From Pyrocephalus nanus (Eukaryota; Chordata; Aves; Passeriformes; Tyrannidae), in NCBI GenBank assembly GCA_038380795.1, contig CM076281.1, positions 496,001 to 560,000 of the forward strand: 64,000 bases of DNA. Direction: 5' to 3'. Below the pieces are notes generated by a model, which did no database searches, was not told where the DNA came from, and was given only the letters and a program-made list of their open reading frames with translations. Made by a program: the position numbers and the translations under genes. Numbering within the stretch: position 1 is the stretch's first letter; every line of letters starts with the position of its first letter. Positions 10,752 to 22,700 of the stretch are shown here, one piece after another.

Positions 10752-13700
10752 GTAAGGGCCCGGGCCGGGGCCTGCGGCGGGAGCGCGGACCGGCCCCGCG
10801 GGGCCGGCGGTGTCCGGCCGACGGTGCGATCGCACCGCTCCCTCTCCGGCTCGGGGACTCCCGGGGCCCGCCGGCAAAGTCGCGGGGGGCCGAGGCCGCG
10901 CTGGGGACCCGGGGCGGTTCTGCCGATCCGGGCGGCTCGTCCTGCCCGGGGACACCTCGGCGGAGCAGCCCGAGCGCGCCCGAGCCCCCGGCCCGGGGGG
11001 CTCCGTTCGGCGGGGAAGCCGTGCCGGGGCCCGGCGGCCCCGCCGTGTGTCGGGGAGGCTCCGCTCAGCCCCGGGGCCGCGCTGGCTGCCGGGGCCCGAG
11101 GCCGCAGGGGGGCCGGGCCGCTCGGTTCACGGAGCCCGCCCGTGGCGCGGCAGGGCCGGGGCCGGGGCCCGGGGCAGCCGGGGGGGCGGGCGGAGCCCCC
11201 GGCCCGGGCGGGCCCGTCCCGATGGAGCGGGAGCCCCGGGCCCGGTGAAGGTCACCTTCAAGGGGCCGCTCCACCGCGCGGCCGCGGGGGGGCCCGGCCG
11301 GGAGCGGCCCCGTTCCCCCGGGCCGGGGGCCGAGCCGGGCCGGGGTGGGCACCGCCGGGCACCGAGTTTGCTCCGGGCACCGCGTGGGGCTGCCCGAGCA
11401 CGGCCATGGTGTCCCGGAGGTGGCGGGCAGGAGAGGGCTGGATCCTCCTGCAAGTTCGGCATGCGGGAGCCACTGACACGTTAGGAAATACTCAGAAGCA
11501 AGAATTTTTCTGAGAAGGGCAGAGGCTTGTTTGAGACCTCAGCTGGAAATTGCAGATTTTAACTAGTTATTTGCTGACTGTTCTTGATTTGTATCGGAGC
11601 CTGAGTGGCTCAGGCTAGGGACGAGGTGCAGCCCCATGTCCTGACTGTCCTCAGTGCCAGCTGCAGTTTGGTGTGTTATATTTTCAAGAACTTACGTCCC
11701 TGAGTGCTGATCTCAGGCTTGGCTTTTCTCTCTGATCTCTAAAGTACGAGCAGCATGGCTTGTGGCTGGCCTTCGTCCTGAGGCACGTGAATCCGCTGAG
11801 TGACCTCCCTGCTGCTTCCTTCCCCCCTCCCCCCAGTTTTATGGTGTGGAGGTGGATTTTTGAAGTTTGTCACCTAAAGCAAAGTTCACTGGCATTTGGT
11901 GGTGGAGCAAGTTGGATGCAGTTCAAGAGTGGGGAGCTCAGTGCTGAGAGCCTCCCCCTCTCCCACACGTGCCAGATTTTGAAGCAGGCATCACGCCTGC
12001 AGTGCCAGCGACTGGGTTAAAAAGTTACGTGGTGTAATCCCTGCCTCTTTGGGTGCAATTGATTGCTGAGGGAGGATGGAAGGTGGAAAAATCTTCCACG
12101 TGTTTCAGCACTGCACAATTGCTCAGGCACCTCTTGGATCTGGGGAGGAGGGGGGGAAGGTCTTGTCAGGGAGTTGGGGGCTGTTTTGGGTTAAGGTACC
12201 TTTCTTATAAGCTAGTGTGAGGTCAGAGACAGTCGATGTGTGCAGCATCTCTTGGATTATTCTTGTGCCTATATGGTTTTCACTGCCCTTAGAAGAAGTC
12301 TCTCACGTGCAAGTTTATCAGTGCTTCTGGCTACCATAAAATGCCTTTCAACCTTGTCTTGCCCAGATGTGTTTTTTTCTAGCTCAGTCCCTCCATCTGT
12401 CAGCATCCTGGCCATCTATGCCTCTTCTGTTAGAGCAGCAGAGAATGCAGGTGTTCATGGAAAACTGCTGGGGAAGCAAGTGTTGCTGTGCATTAGCAAC
12501 AAGGTCAGAAGGCTGATTCTTAATCTTGGGATCTGCTGTTGCTGTCTGCCCGACCTTGGAGGTTCACTGGTGATTCGGAAAGGGCTGAATTGCTGGCACT
12601 CGGGGTTTTTTAATACGCAGCTCTAATAGACTTTCAGGGGAGAATCAGAGGAAAGTTGTGCAAGAGAAATCTGATCACCACTCCAAGGATAAGAAGAGGA
12701 AAGGAGCATGGTAACACAGCATCCGTGTGGCAAGATGAGGGATGGGAACCCGAGGGGATCATGTTCAGGGTGGTTCTGCCGGTGGGATAAGAGCTGAACT
12801 CCCGCTGGAAGATTGCTACTCTGCTTGAGCAGCCTTGCTTCTGGGTTTCCCAGCTGAAAAGTGGAAATAAGTAGGTCAGGAACATGCAGTGAGATAAATC
12901 TACCTGCAGACACAGAACTGCCTCTTGCACAGTAGAACCAGTGCCGTGTTGCAGAGTCCTGTGTTTGCCTTCGTCGTCTGTACATGACTAAACTTGGCAG
13001 CACACCCCTCTCCTGGCACAGCTTCCCAGCACCCGCTTTGCTTTCCTGCATTGTGCTCCCTTGATTGTGCTGGAAAGTTGTTATTTCTAGAAGCTTTAAA
13101 GGTCTGAAGTTCATGCATTTTTGTATTTGTATTTGAGAAGCAAAGCCAGTCCGTGGGGCAGTGCTTGGACAGCATGCCAGAGATGAAAACCAGCATACGG
13201 CTCCTGCCATGGTGGCAGCGGCTATCACTTTTGGCAGCAGGTCAGATTTTTGCCGTAGTAGCAAGGCTGTCTCAGGGTTAGTGTCTGGTTCTCACATCTT
13301 GATGCAGCTGAGCTCATGCATTCCCCTTTGCCAGCGGAGCTTTCTGTTGCATTCTACCTCTCTAAGATTATTGAGCGCAGGACATTTTCCTGACAGTTTG
13401 GCACAGAGGCACTTACACAGGGGTAACTTTCCCTCTTTGGGTGGGAAAATAGATGCGTGCTTGCAGGAGTGCAGGCTCTTTTCTCCAGCTGAAGGGATCG
13501 CTGCTGTCGGGTCCCCAGGGCCGTGTGTGGCCCTGGAGGGCCTGGGGCAGCCACGGGTGGCCTGCAGGGTGGCCGAGTGGGAGGCTCTGGGGTAATGGGC
13601 ACAGCTATGCCACAGGGCACAGGAGGGCAGTGGGAACTGCTGAGGACAACAGCACAGCTGTCAGATCTCCCCTCCAAACCCTGCCCAGAGCTCCCTGCCA

Positions 13701-16700
13701 CCCCCTCTGTGGGTCCTGGTGGCTCTTGGCCGCACTGAGGTTTATATGGGACTCTCAGGACAGGCAAAGTCGATCCTTCCAGACTCGTGCTGCATGTAGT
13801 TTTACCCAGAGCCGCTGTGGCTGTGGTGACAGGTGTCGCTGGTAGCATGGGATGAAGCTGGAGTCCCCCCTGCAACACTGTGGAGCTTCTGTGCAGGCTT
13901 CTGCTGCTTCTGTCTGCAGGCCTGATGTTCTGTCGGTCCCGCTGCACACACACCAGCAGGTTGGTTCCATGCCTTGGGCTCCTGTTGTCCCAGTGGCTTT
14001 CTGAAACTAAGCTATGTGCCTGAGTTAAGCACAGAGACTGGAAGAATTAGCGGCTGTTTCTCAGTGTCTGTCTAAAATGTGATTCCTTCCTTCAGCTCTT
14101 TTGCAATTTGGGAAACATGCTCTCTCTGACACAGTTGATGTTTTTGTTGGTGCTGATCTTTGCACTTTGCCTTAGTCGTACTCTTTGCTCCTGATTTCTG
14201 TGATGTTTGAATTGCACATTGTTGTAGCAGGGTCACCCAGTTTGTAGCAGGGTTAGCCAGTTTCAGGGCTAAGTTTCCAAAGTTTTGGCCAGATGGAAAG
14301 TTTACAGATGGGTTCAAATGTAGTTCCCAGAGGTGGAGAGTACAGTGTGGGTAAGTCAGAGTGCCAGATGCAAAGCACAGGCGCTTGTGAGTACCTGAGC
14401 CAGCAGCTGTGGGATCCCATGGATGTCCTGGGGCTTGACCCTGCTGAGAAATAAATGGAGATCTTGTACCTCTGCCCACAGATGGGCTAGAACCAATTTG
14501 AGTTTATGATGGCAATAGAGCAGCTCTAATGTTTTACTGTGGGCCCTTATTAAAAGAAGTCCTTGTTGTACCTAAAGTGCTGGAAGTTGCTGGGAAGCTG
14601 TGGTTTCTGCAGGGGAGACAGATGGAGGCACCTCTGCATGTCTCCTGCCTCCCCTGATGGGATGTCCTGCAGTCACATTTCCATTAGGGCCATCTCTGGA
14701 GCTAATGCCTGTTCATTTAGTCAATTTATTTGGATTCATTAAGCTATTTATTTAGTTTAATTACTTATTCAGCTAAAATTTAATTTGCATTTGCTGTACT
14801 GACACCAGCCTTCGTATGTTAAAGCTGGCACATATCATGCTGCTCTCAAGCTTGCTTTGGCTGGAGTAAAAGAAATGTGGCTCCAGCTTCATGGGACCTG
14901 ACCAGGTACTTCTCCAGGGGCAGATTTTTTTCCCCAGAGGTCTCCCGGTAAGTAAGAAGAGTTGAAACTGTCAGTACAGCTCCTTCCAAAATCATCAGAA
15001 AAACATAAGTTAGCAATACTGATGTGATCTGAAAGTTGGTGCTGGCTCACGAGGCTGAGGGGTACCCAGTCTTGGAGCTCCAAGGCCCATCAGCTCCTGC
15101 ACGGAAGGAGCAGCTGTGGAGGTCCTGAGGGTTCTTTGCATACTGCTTACAGGAGCTGAAACAAGATGGATTGGGAGAGACTTCTCTTCTGATTCCTCTT
15201 CCATTTAAAAGGACAACAGAAGCTGGCTGGGTCTTCTGTGGAGAGCTGCTAGTGTGTTTCTCAGCCCCGTTCTCCTGGCAGGTGGCTGGCTGGCACAGAC
15301 GCTCCGGGGGCTGCTCCCGGCCTTCCCAGGGCTGCTGTTGCAGAGGAGATTGCCCTGCTCTGTGTGTGTTGTGTTGGCCTTGAGCAGGGACCGCGTGACC
15401 TGTGCGGTCCTGGCTTTGTTTTAGTTCTGATGTTTTTGTACTGGAGTTGTGGCGTTTATTTTTCTTCTGCTTGGTGCAGAATTGTGTCCCTTGCTGTCCG
15501 TGCAGCCACGTCCAGTGCTTGTGGAGGCTTTCCCAGGCAGGGCCAAGGCTGCTTGGTTTAGGCTGCAGCTCTTGCAGTCACATCACGTGTTTGAAAAATC
15601 TGGCTCTCTGCATGTGTCCCAGGAAACCTGGAGCACTGAAGGGACCCCCATAGCTGAGTGTGGAGCAGCATGCCTGCCAGCACAGGGTGTGTGCAGAGGG
15701 GCTGTGATGCCTGGCTGGTGCTGCGGAGGGACAGTGAGGAGCAGGCGTTTGCAGCGTGGCCTCGCTGGCAGCCAGCGGTGTCCTGTGTGGTTACAGCCTC
15801 CCCAGGGCACCTGGTGCTTGGAGAAATCTCCAGCTCCATAATCCCTGCTTCAGTTGCTGTGATTTTCTTAACGTAGCATGGAGAGAGGAGAGTTGTTAGG
15901 GGGTTGTGTGTGTAGTTTTGTGGTTTATTTGTGTTTGATATGGCAGAGCAGGGTGAGAGGAGAGAAAACTTGTCTGGAAACTATTTACTGGTTCACTGCC
16001 TGCCTGCTTTGTGCTCGCCTGCTTAGTATGGATGGCTGTGCTGGGCCCGGGTGTGCCATAGTAACTGGCTCGCCTTGTAATTCAATGCATCTCGCTCAGG
16101 TTTGGCAGCGCTGGGGCACAAGCACTCATCCCATGCTGCACTGGTGTGGCACTCGAGATCGGGCTATTTATAACCGCCCCGGCCAGGGTGATCGGGCCGG
16201 CATCCCCCCGGGAGTGCCTGGAGAACCTGTCAGAGCCCGGCTGTGCCCCAGCAAGGCAGGGAGAGGAGAGGAGAGAAGAGGAGAGGAGAGGAGAAGAGAG
16301 TCGCTGCTGTGGGAGCTGCTCCGGGGCCTGGTGATATCGTGGTGTGAGCGTGGCAGTCGGGGAGAGGAACAAGGGTGTGCTGGTGGATGAAGGTCGCCAG
16401 GCAGCACTTTGGGAGAACTGCTGCGTGTCCAGCATCCAATTCCAGCCAGCACGTGGGATCCTGTGTGGAGTCGGCTGCTGGTTCTCTGTGTCCTGCTACC
16501 CCAGGGCCAAGTAGGAATCCTCTTTGGAGAAGGCGGCTGACAGCGTGAGAAGGCAGCAGAGGGCACGGGCTGTGCGTGGGAGTGTGCCTTGTGGGGACTG
16601 CAGTGTATGTGTGAACACAGCTGACTGTTGTGACCCGGTGCTGCATGACCCACGCTGACAGTGATCATGGGGAACAGCCTTTTTGCAAACTGCTGCAGGC

Positions 16701-19700
16701 AATTCACCGATCTCCTCTTCCAGCCACGAGGCTCCGACTCTCCTGACGAGAGGTCTCCCCTCTTGCCAAAGTCTCCCACAAGCTGTGCTGTCTGCCCAGA
16801 GATGCCACAAGCTGCCCAGTGTGCTGGGCTGTATCCAGACATCATCCCCAGTGAGGCGGTGACTGGAAACCTGCAGAAGGGCACCGAATACATCCAAGAC
16901 CCGTCTGAGACCAAGGACAAGGAAGGAACGGTGACAGTTTGCGATAAGAGGGGTTTGAGAGCCGGTGTTGGCACTGCCGGCCTGCTCCAATGGGCAGAGG
17001 CACCCCCTGAGGTGACTGTCCTTCCAGCTGACCTTGGGGACAGGCTGGCTGGGCTGGTTGATCATGCTCAGTTGCCTGAGGCCTGCCAGAGCTGTGTGAA
17101 ACTTGAGGACAGCGGCTTAGCCCACAGATCCTGCCGCAGGGAGGAGCACGTGGCAGCAGCTGATGGGGGGGATACAGGCCCTGGAGCACATCCCGCCGGC
17201 CAGGGCCACGGCGAGGGACGGGCAGCCCTGCCTTTAGACACAGCCATGGTGGGTCTGGACTCTGGGCTGGAGCACAGAGGTCCTGCTCCCTCCTGGGGGA
17301 GCCCTGGGACACCGTCCTCTGCTCTGCCAGCAAGTGTGGGGAAAACTCAACAGGCCCAAAATGCAGTTGTGCTGCCTGTACCCCCTGGCAAAGTGTCACC
17401 TAAGGGTCGGGACACAAGTGCTGGTTTTGTAGTGACAGAGCCCACTGCCTGCCCCGGTGGCAGGTCAAGCTGTGATCCTGACTCCCAGGGACAGGTTCTG
17501 CCCTCAAATCAGCAGCAGCAGAAGAAGAAGAGGAAAAAAAAGAAGCTCTCTCTCCCAGGTGCTCAGCTCTGTCCCAGGGCTCTGTCATGCTGTGTGGAGC
17601 CAAAACACTGTATGCCCCTAATGGGGGTGGGGGCTGCCTGTGCCTGCAGGATGGGGTAGCACAGAGAAGGGGGGAGGGAAGCAGAGGTGACATTTTAACT
17701 TCATGGCAGAAAGTGGAGGAGGAAGGTGGCGAGATATCCCACCTGAGTGTGTACCATGGAGGGACCTGTCTATGCCTCGTCTGTGTGAGCAAAGCAAACA
17801 TAAAAGCATTTTGCTTATCTTTTTAATTCATAAGGCAAATCCCTCTTTTGTTTGTGCCTGCAAACATGGCCCTTGTGGAGGATGGGAGTGGATCTCTGGC
17901 CCAGCCTGCAGCAGTGCAGATGGGAGTGTGGGGCCAAAAGGGTCTGGGGGACTTTGGCTCCCCTGAGCTGCATGTGACTAGAGGAGAGGCCTGGCCTGCA
18001 GGGATGGAGCAGCTCTGCAGCTGTGCTGAGGAGGGGATGTTTCTTCTGGTGCATCATTCAGTGCTGTGGGGACAGTGGGCCCCAGCCAGTTGTTGCAGCG
18101 TGGGAGGGAAGCAGCCACCAACTCGGCCACATCTGGCTTTCCTCCTCTCCCACTTTTCCACAAACTGGCACAGCACAGTTGGAGTCCACACCAGTTGCTC
18201 CAGTGTGGCACCAAGTGGTAACTCAGAGAGGCTTTTTTCCAAGCCAGGACTTCTAGGGTATGAGAAACAGATTATTTTTTAAGTCTCAAGATCAAATTTT
18301 GCCTTTCTATCACTTTATTTTTTGTTCGGGCCCTGCACAGTGGCTGAATTTTGGTCTCAAATCCTGTCTTGTGGTGTACCTGCTGGTGTGAGGGGATGTA
18401 CAGTGTGACTGACTTGAGCTGGTAGCGTAGTTTGTGATTTAGCTTTCCCTGTGCCCACTGGTGTGCTGGTGGCAGGTGTTGAGGCTGCAGCTGCTTGGGA
18501 AACTGCAGAAACTGTGTCACATTGCTTGGAATTTGAAACACCTTTGAGGAGGGAAAGGCAGAATTTGGGCCCTCAGAATGGCACTGGAGCTGGTAAGAAA
18601 TGCATTCCAAAACTCAGTGCTGGAAAAAGTAAGGGTTTAAGTTTCAGGTTTGTGCCTCTGACAATCTCAGTGGTTACTAAATGTAGGGAAGGAAACTCAT
18701 CACCAACAGAGCAGTCCCTGCAGACCAGGCTAGCTCACAGAAATGTAATGTCGCTGACTTTTTGATCTGATAATCTTAGAAAAGGATTAGTGACTACCTT
18801 GGGGTTAGAAGATTTGCTTGAACAATAATTAGTTATTAACTACCACTTCCAGGATCTGTGCTGTCAATGGCTGTGTGCAGCCAGCAATATTCAGGCTCAG
18901 GTGTGCACCTTCCATCATGCCAGGATCCCGTCTGCTTGGATTCGCCAGGTGCCCGCCACCACTGCAGCCTGGCTGTAAATAGGAAGCGTGATTAAAGCAG
19001 GGCTGTCACCTTAGCGTGTGAACTCCTTGTCCAGGCGCAAAGATGAAACCTAATCCTCGGTCTGATCCTGTCTGCCAGGTGTGAGCGCAGACAGGGAGCG
19101 CGGGTCGCTTCCCCCGCCGAGGTGGTGCCCGGCGCCTCCCGCCCGCTCTCCTGGCACTCTGCTCTCCTGGCACTCTGCTCTCGCGTGTGCTGTCCCTGTC
19201 ACACTGCTGGGGCAGCGATGAGAACATCGTGTCACAGATGAGCCAGAGCTCAGCAGCCTCTGCCACACCTCTGGGGACAAACTGGGGGCCGAGAGGAGCA
19301 GGAAGGTCCTTGCTGGGACAGTGGCACAGCCCTTGGAATGACAGGGGATGTCAGAGGTCACAGCCTTCAGTCAGGACCACAGACCTGTGTCTCAAGGGCA
19401 GTGTGACCTGGAGAAGGGATTTCCTTGCTCCGTCTCCAGCAGCGAGCAGGGCGGTAAGCGGGAGGAATGGCCGGGTTTGCCCCCGGAGTGGGTGGGACTG
19501 CTTCCCCGTGACTCAGAGCCTTGTGCCAGCCATCAGGGGTGCAGCACACGGCAGCGAGAGCCAGCAGCCAAACACAGCTGCTGGCCAACTTGGGGCTTGA
19601 AGTGAGAGTGAGGAACGGGAGAGAGGTCTCTGCAGGTGTCTTTCAGGTGTCCCCATTGCTCCTCGTGCCACGTCAAGTGGGCTGAAATCAAGAGCCCCGA

Positions 19701-22700
19701 GATCTGCCTCCCTCTCGGCGCTGGTGCTGCGGAGGCTGTGGCACAGCAGTGGGTGGGAGGAACCGGTGACCCACTTTAGGCAGGTGGGTGCAGCTCTTCT
19801 TCCCTTGGGGAGCACATGTGGTGAGTCAGCACCCAGGAGACAGCACGGCCTCCAGGCCAGCTTGTGCTCTGTTTAAACATCCCCATTGTGAACAGACCCC
19901 ACTGGAAAGCCTTGGCTGGCTCACATCCAAGGGTTAACCTGCTGCACAGCAGGTCTTTCTCAGTCCAGGCTTAACTTTTGTTTCTAAACTTGAGACAGTA
20001 CTGGCTGGAGCTGGATCCCCTGGCGTAAGGAGACGTGAAGGTGCTGCCTATACATGTTTCTTGTCACAAAGTGCAGAGCTGTGCCGGCCCTGTCTCCACT
20101 TGAGTAGGGAAATAGGGATGGAAAGGCCAAATATCTTGTATTTCTGCAGTCAAGAAACAATCTTCTGATTTCTGAAACGCTCGGTAGTTTGGGAATCCGA
20201 CACCACTGAAGGGTGAAAAGCACAAGCATGGTCCTGGCTGGTGACTTTCTCTTGCTGCGTGCAGAATTCTCTGTCTTGCTTTGCTTTGCCACTGAAGGCA
20301 TTTGTTGTGCTCCCCACCAGCATATGCATGGGCTGTAATGCCAGCCTTCCTCATAGCCACATTCTGCCTCCCCTTCCTGGCTGCTGCAGCAGGAGCAGAA
20401 GTTCAGTGATCCTGCCCTGCTTGGGTGGGCAGGGGCTGGGCCAGTGTGGCTCAGGTGCCTGGCAGGCCATCCTCTCTGCAGTGCTGGTAGCCCCAGGTGC
20501 AGCATTTCTGTGGTGGCTTTTCTGTGCTCTCTCCACGTCCCCACGTGTTGAGGCAGTCCAGGAGCATGGCTGTGCTGGCTGTAGGGTGTGACAAGGGGCT
20601 CTCCCCAGCCCTCTGGGCATAGTGTGGTTTTTCTGAAACCACATCTCTTGCGGCACTCGTGTGTGGAGCTTTTCTTCCTCCTTTCTAGCATGACTGCAGC
20701 TTGCTGGAGCCAGAGCCAGGCCTCTTGTTTGGCTCGCCCTTGGCTTCATCTGTCAGAGAAATGAGCAGCTTGTGCTGGGGACATACGCGTGGTGACAGGG
20801 AACATGAGCAGCAGCTGCCAAGCTGCTGAAGGCAGCAGAGGCTGTGTGAGGTAGCTCTGCTACCTGCTGCCTTTGGGAAAGGATGTGCTCTCATTGCATT
20901 TCTTGCCCTTTCACCATGTCCTAATTCAGCCTTGGCAGTTGTCTCTGAGGGTTTTCTGTCGTAGTCTGAAGTGGGTATGACCCTCGGGGGACTCTTCAGC
21001 AGGGCCTGTTGCTGCAGCTCGTGTTGTGCTCCAGGGGTGCACAGGGGGCTATGGTGTTTCCATTCCTGTTCTGGGTCATGGTGAAGCCTGGATGACTTCT
21101 CTGGACTGCAGGAGCACTTGGGGCTGAGGGGAAGGACTGTCTGTGACACCTGTGGGTGTCAAGCCACAGTGCCAGTCTGAGGTGAGGAAGGCTGAGCTGC
21201 CATCTCCCCTGGAGATGGGTGCCTTGCTGGGAGGTGAGGAGGAGGAGGAGAGAGGCCTGCCAGATGGAGCTGGCTGCGGGGCTGCAGCCTCGGGGTGTTA
21301 GCCTGGCTTGGAGCTGCCCTGACCCCGTGCAGCCTTTCAGAAAGGCTGTTTCTGCTGCCTGGGAAAGACCCTCACCCACTCTGTCTGTGCTGCCTGCAAG
21401 TGGGTATCTGGGAGCACCAGGCTGGAACGGCCATGTGTGACCTTGTGGGCCCAGCTGAGTGTGCCAGGACAGCCCTGCTGGGAACTCACCCTACAGGGCA
21501 CGATGCCTGCTCCCCTCCAGTGCCCATTGCCCCGGGTGTGTGGGTTGGTGTGGTGCCCTGCTCTGTCCTATCCCAAAGTTGGCATCGGTGGCTCTTTCCA
21601 CTCTTCCAGCACCTTGGTCCTCTGTAGTGTGGTCCCCAGCCTGGTTCACAGGGTGTAGGCAGCTCTAGGAGACTGGCAGCCTCCTAGATCTTATCAGCTC
21701 TCTGACACTATCCACCTTATTGGAAAAGAAAACAAACCATTGCAGAGTGGTGAGGTACGTGCAGAGAGCTCCCCAGCCCTGTGATGCATCTGTCTAAATG
21801 GGCACTTTAAATGTCGTCACCTTTTTCTTGAATAAAATTGCTTAGGGAGAGCCTCACCCTGGCACCATGGGATCTCTCTGAAGTATTTTGGCAATGCAGA
21901 GGGTGGCCAGATGCGGGCATGGGCGTGGGAGCTGTTTGTGTGGCGGTGGAGTAAGCAGGCTCCCACGTGACGTGCAGCGGAGCGGTGCCACTGCAGCTCC
22001 TCGCCTCCCGCTCTCTGCTGAGCAGCAGCGTCACAGCGGGGCTGTGGGGAGCTGTTTAACGTGTTGGTGCACAGGTTACAGCTGCCTCCAGGCCGCAGAG
22101 CACCACACACCCATTTCTTTTAATTAAGAGGCTTCTTAAGACCTCTCAGTGTGGTGTACGCTGACCCATCCTTCCTGCCCTCCTTCCCTCCTCTCTCCGC
22201 ACAGTTTGTGGAAGATGCAAACCCCACAGGCAAGTGAGAGCACGTTAATTATGCTCTGAGGGAAGGGAGGGAAGGGCCTGGCACACCTCTTGTCTAGTAA
22301 ACAGCAAGTGCAGAATAAAACCCTTCCTGCCTTTTAACCCCTGGTTTGCTCGGGCTGGCCAGAGGACAGTAGTGGTGTCCAGGCCAGTCTCTGCAGCCAC
22401 TCAGAGAGGACTGTCCCTTAGCCCAGACCTTGTCTAAATCCCTCTCTTCTCATCCAGAGCACCCATCTGGTGTGGCACTGATGAATGGCAGTGGCCCACA
22501 CGACAGCCTCAAGGGCGAGAAGGATGCCAGACAGAATGGCCACGAGGAGGCTGACCCGGGAGAAGATGGGAACGACCAGGAGGTCATCGTCATCCAGGAC
22601 ACGGGATTTACTGTCAAGATCTGTGCACCAGGGATAGAGCCCTTTTCCCTTCAGGTACCTGCCCTTGCCAGCTGGAGGCAGTGGGAAGGATTTGAGCCAG

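Larger units (their letters stand above)
10030..11420 (+). promoter_or_regulatory. CLUH: CpG island / CLUH promoter
   Basis: Very GC- and CpG-rich sequence surrounds the first CLUH coding exon. It includes an E-box and GC-box just upstream of the ATG, four copies of a 12-mer, and two ERR-type elements. No canonical TATA box is near the ATG, fitting a housekeeping-type promoter with dispersed starts. The start site cannot be fixed from sequence. Confidence 0.8.
10752..22457 (+). other. CLUH: CLUH intron 1 (11.7 kb)
   Basis: GT at 10752 and AG at 22456-22457. The first 700 bp continue the CpG island. The intron holds an ERR-type palindrome, and at 16164-17659 a candidate internal promoter and long ORF. 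The rest (11500-16100 and 17700-22450) shows no recognised repeat, RNA gene or exon. Confidence 0.85.

Noticed and set aside
10183..11513. Several long overlapping ORFs on both strands in the CpG island
   Set aside because: Stop codons are rare in such GC-rich DNA. Only the 115-nt segment from 10637 splices in phase to conserved CLUH sequence; the rest are Pro/Gly/Arg/Ala strings.
17006..17016. GAG|GTGACT as donor for the alternative CLUH exon
   Set aside because: Better looking than the one at 17558, but it leaves phase 0, which would frameshift into CLUH exon 2. It was kept only as a possibility for an unrelated transcript.
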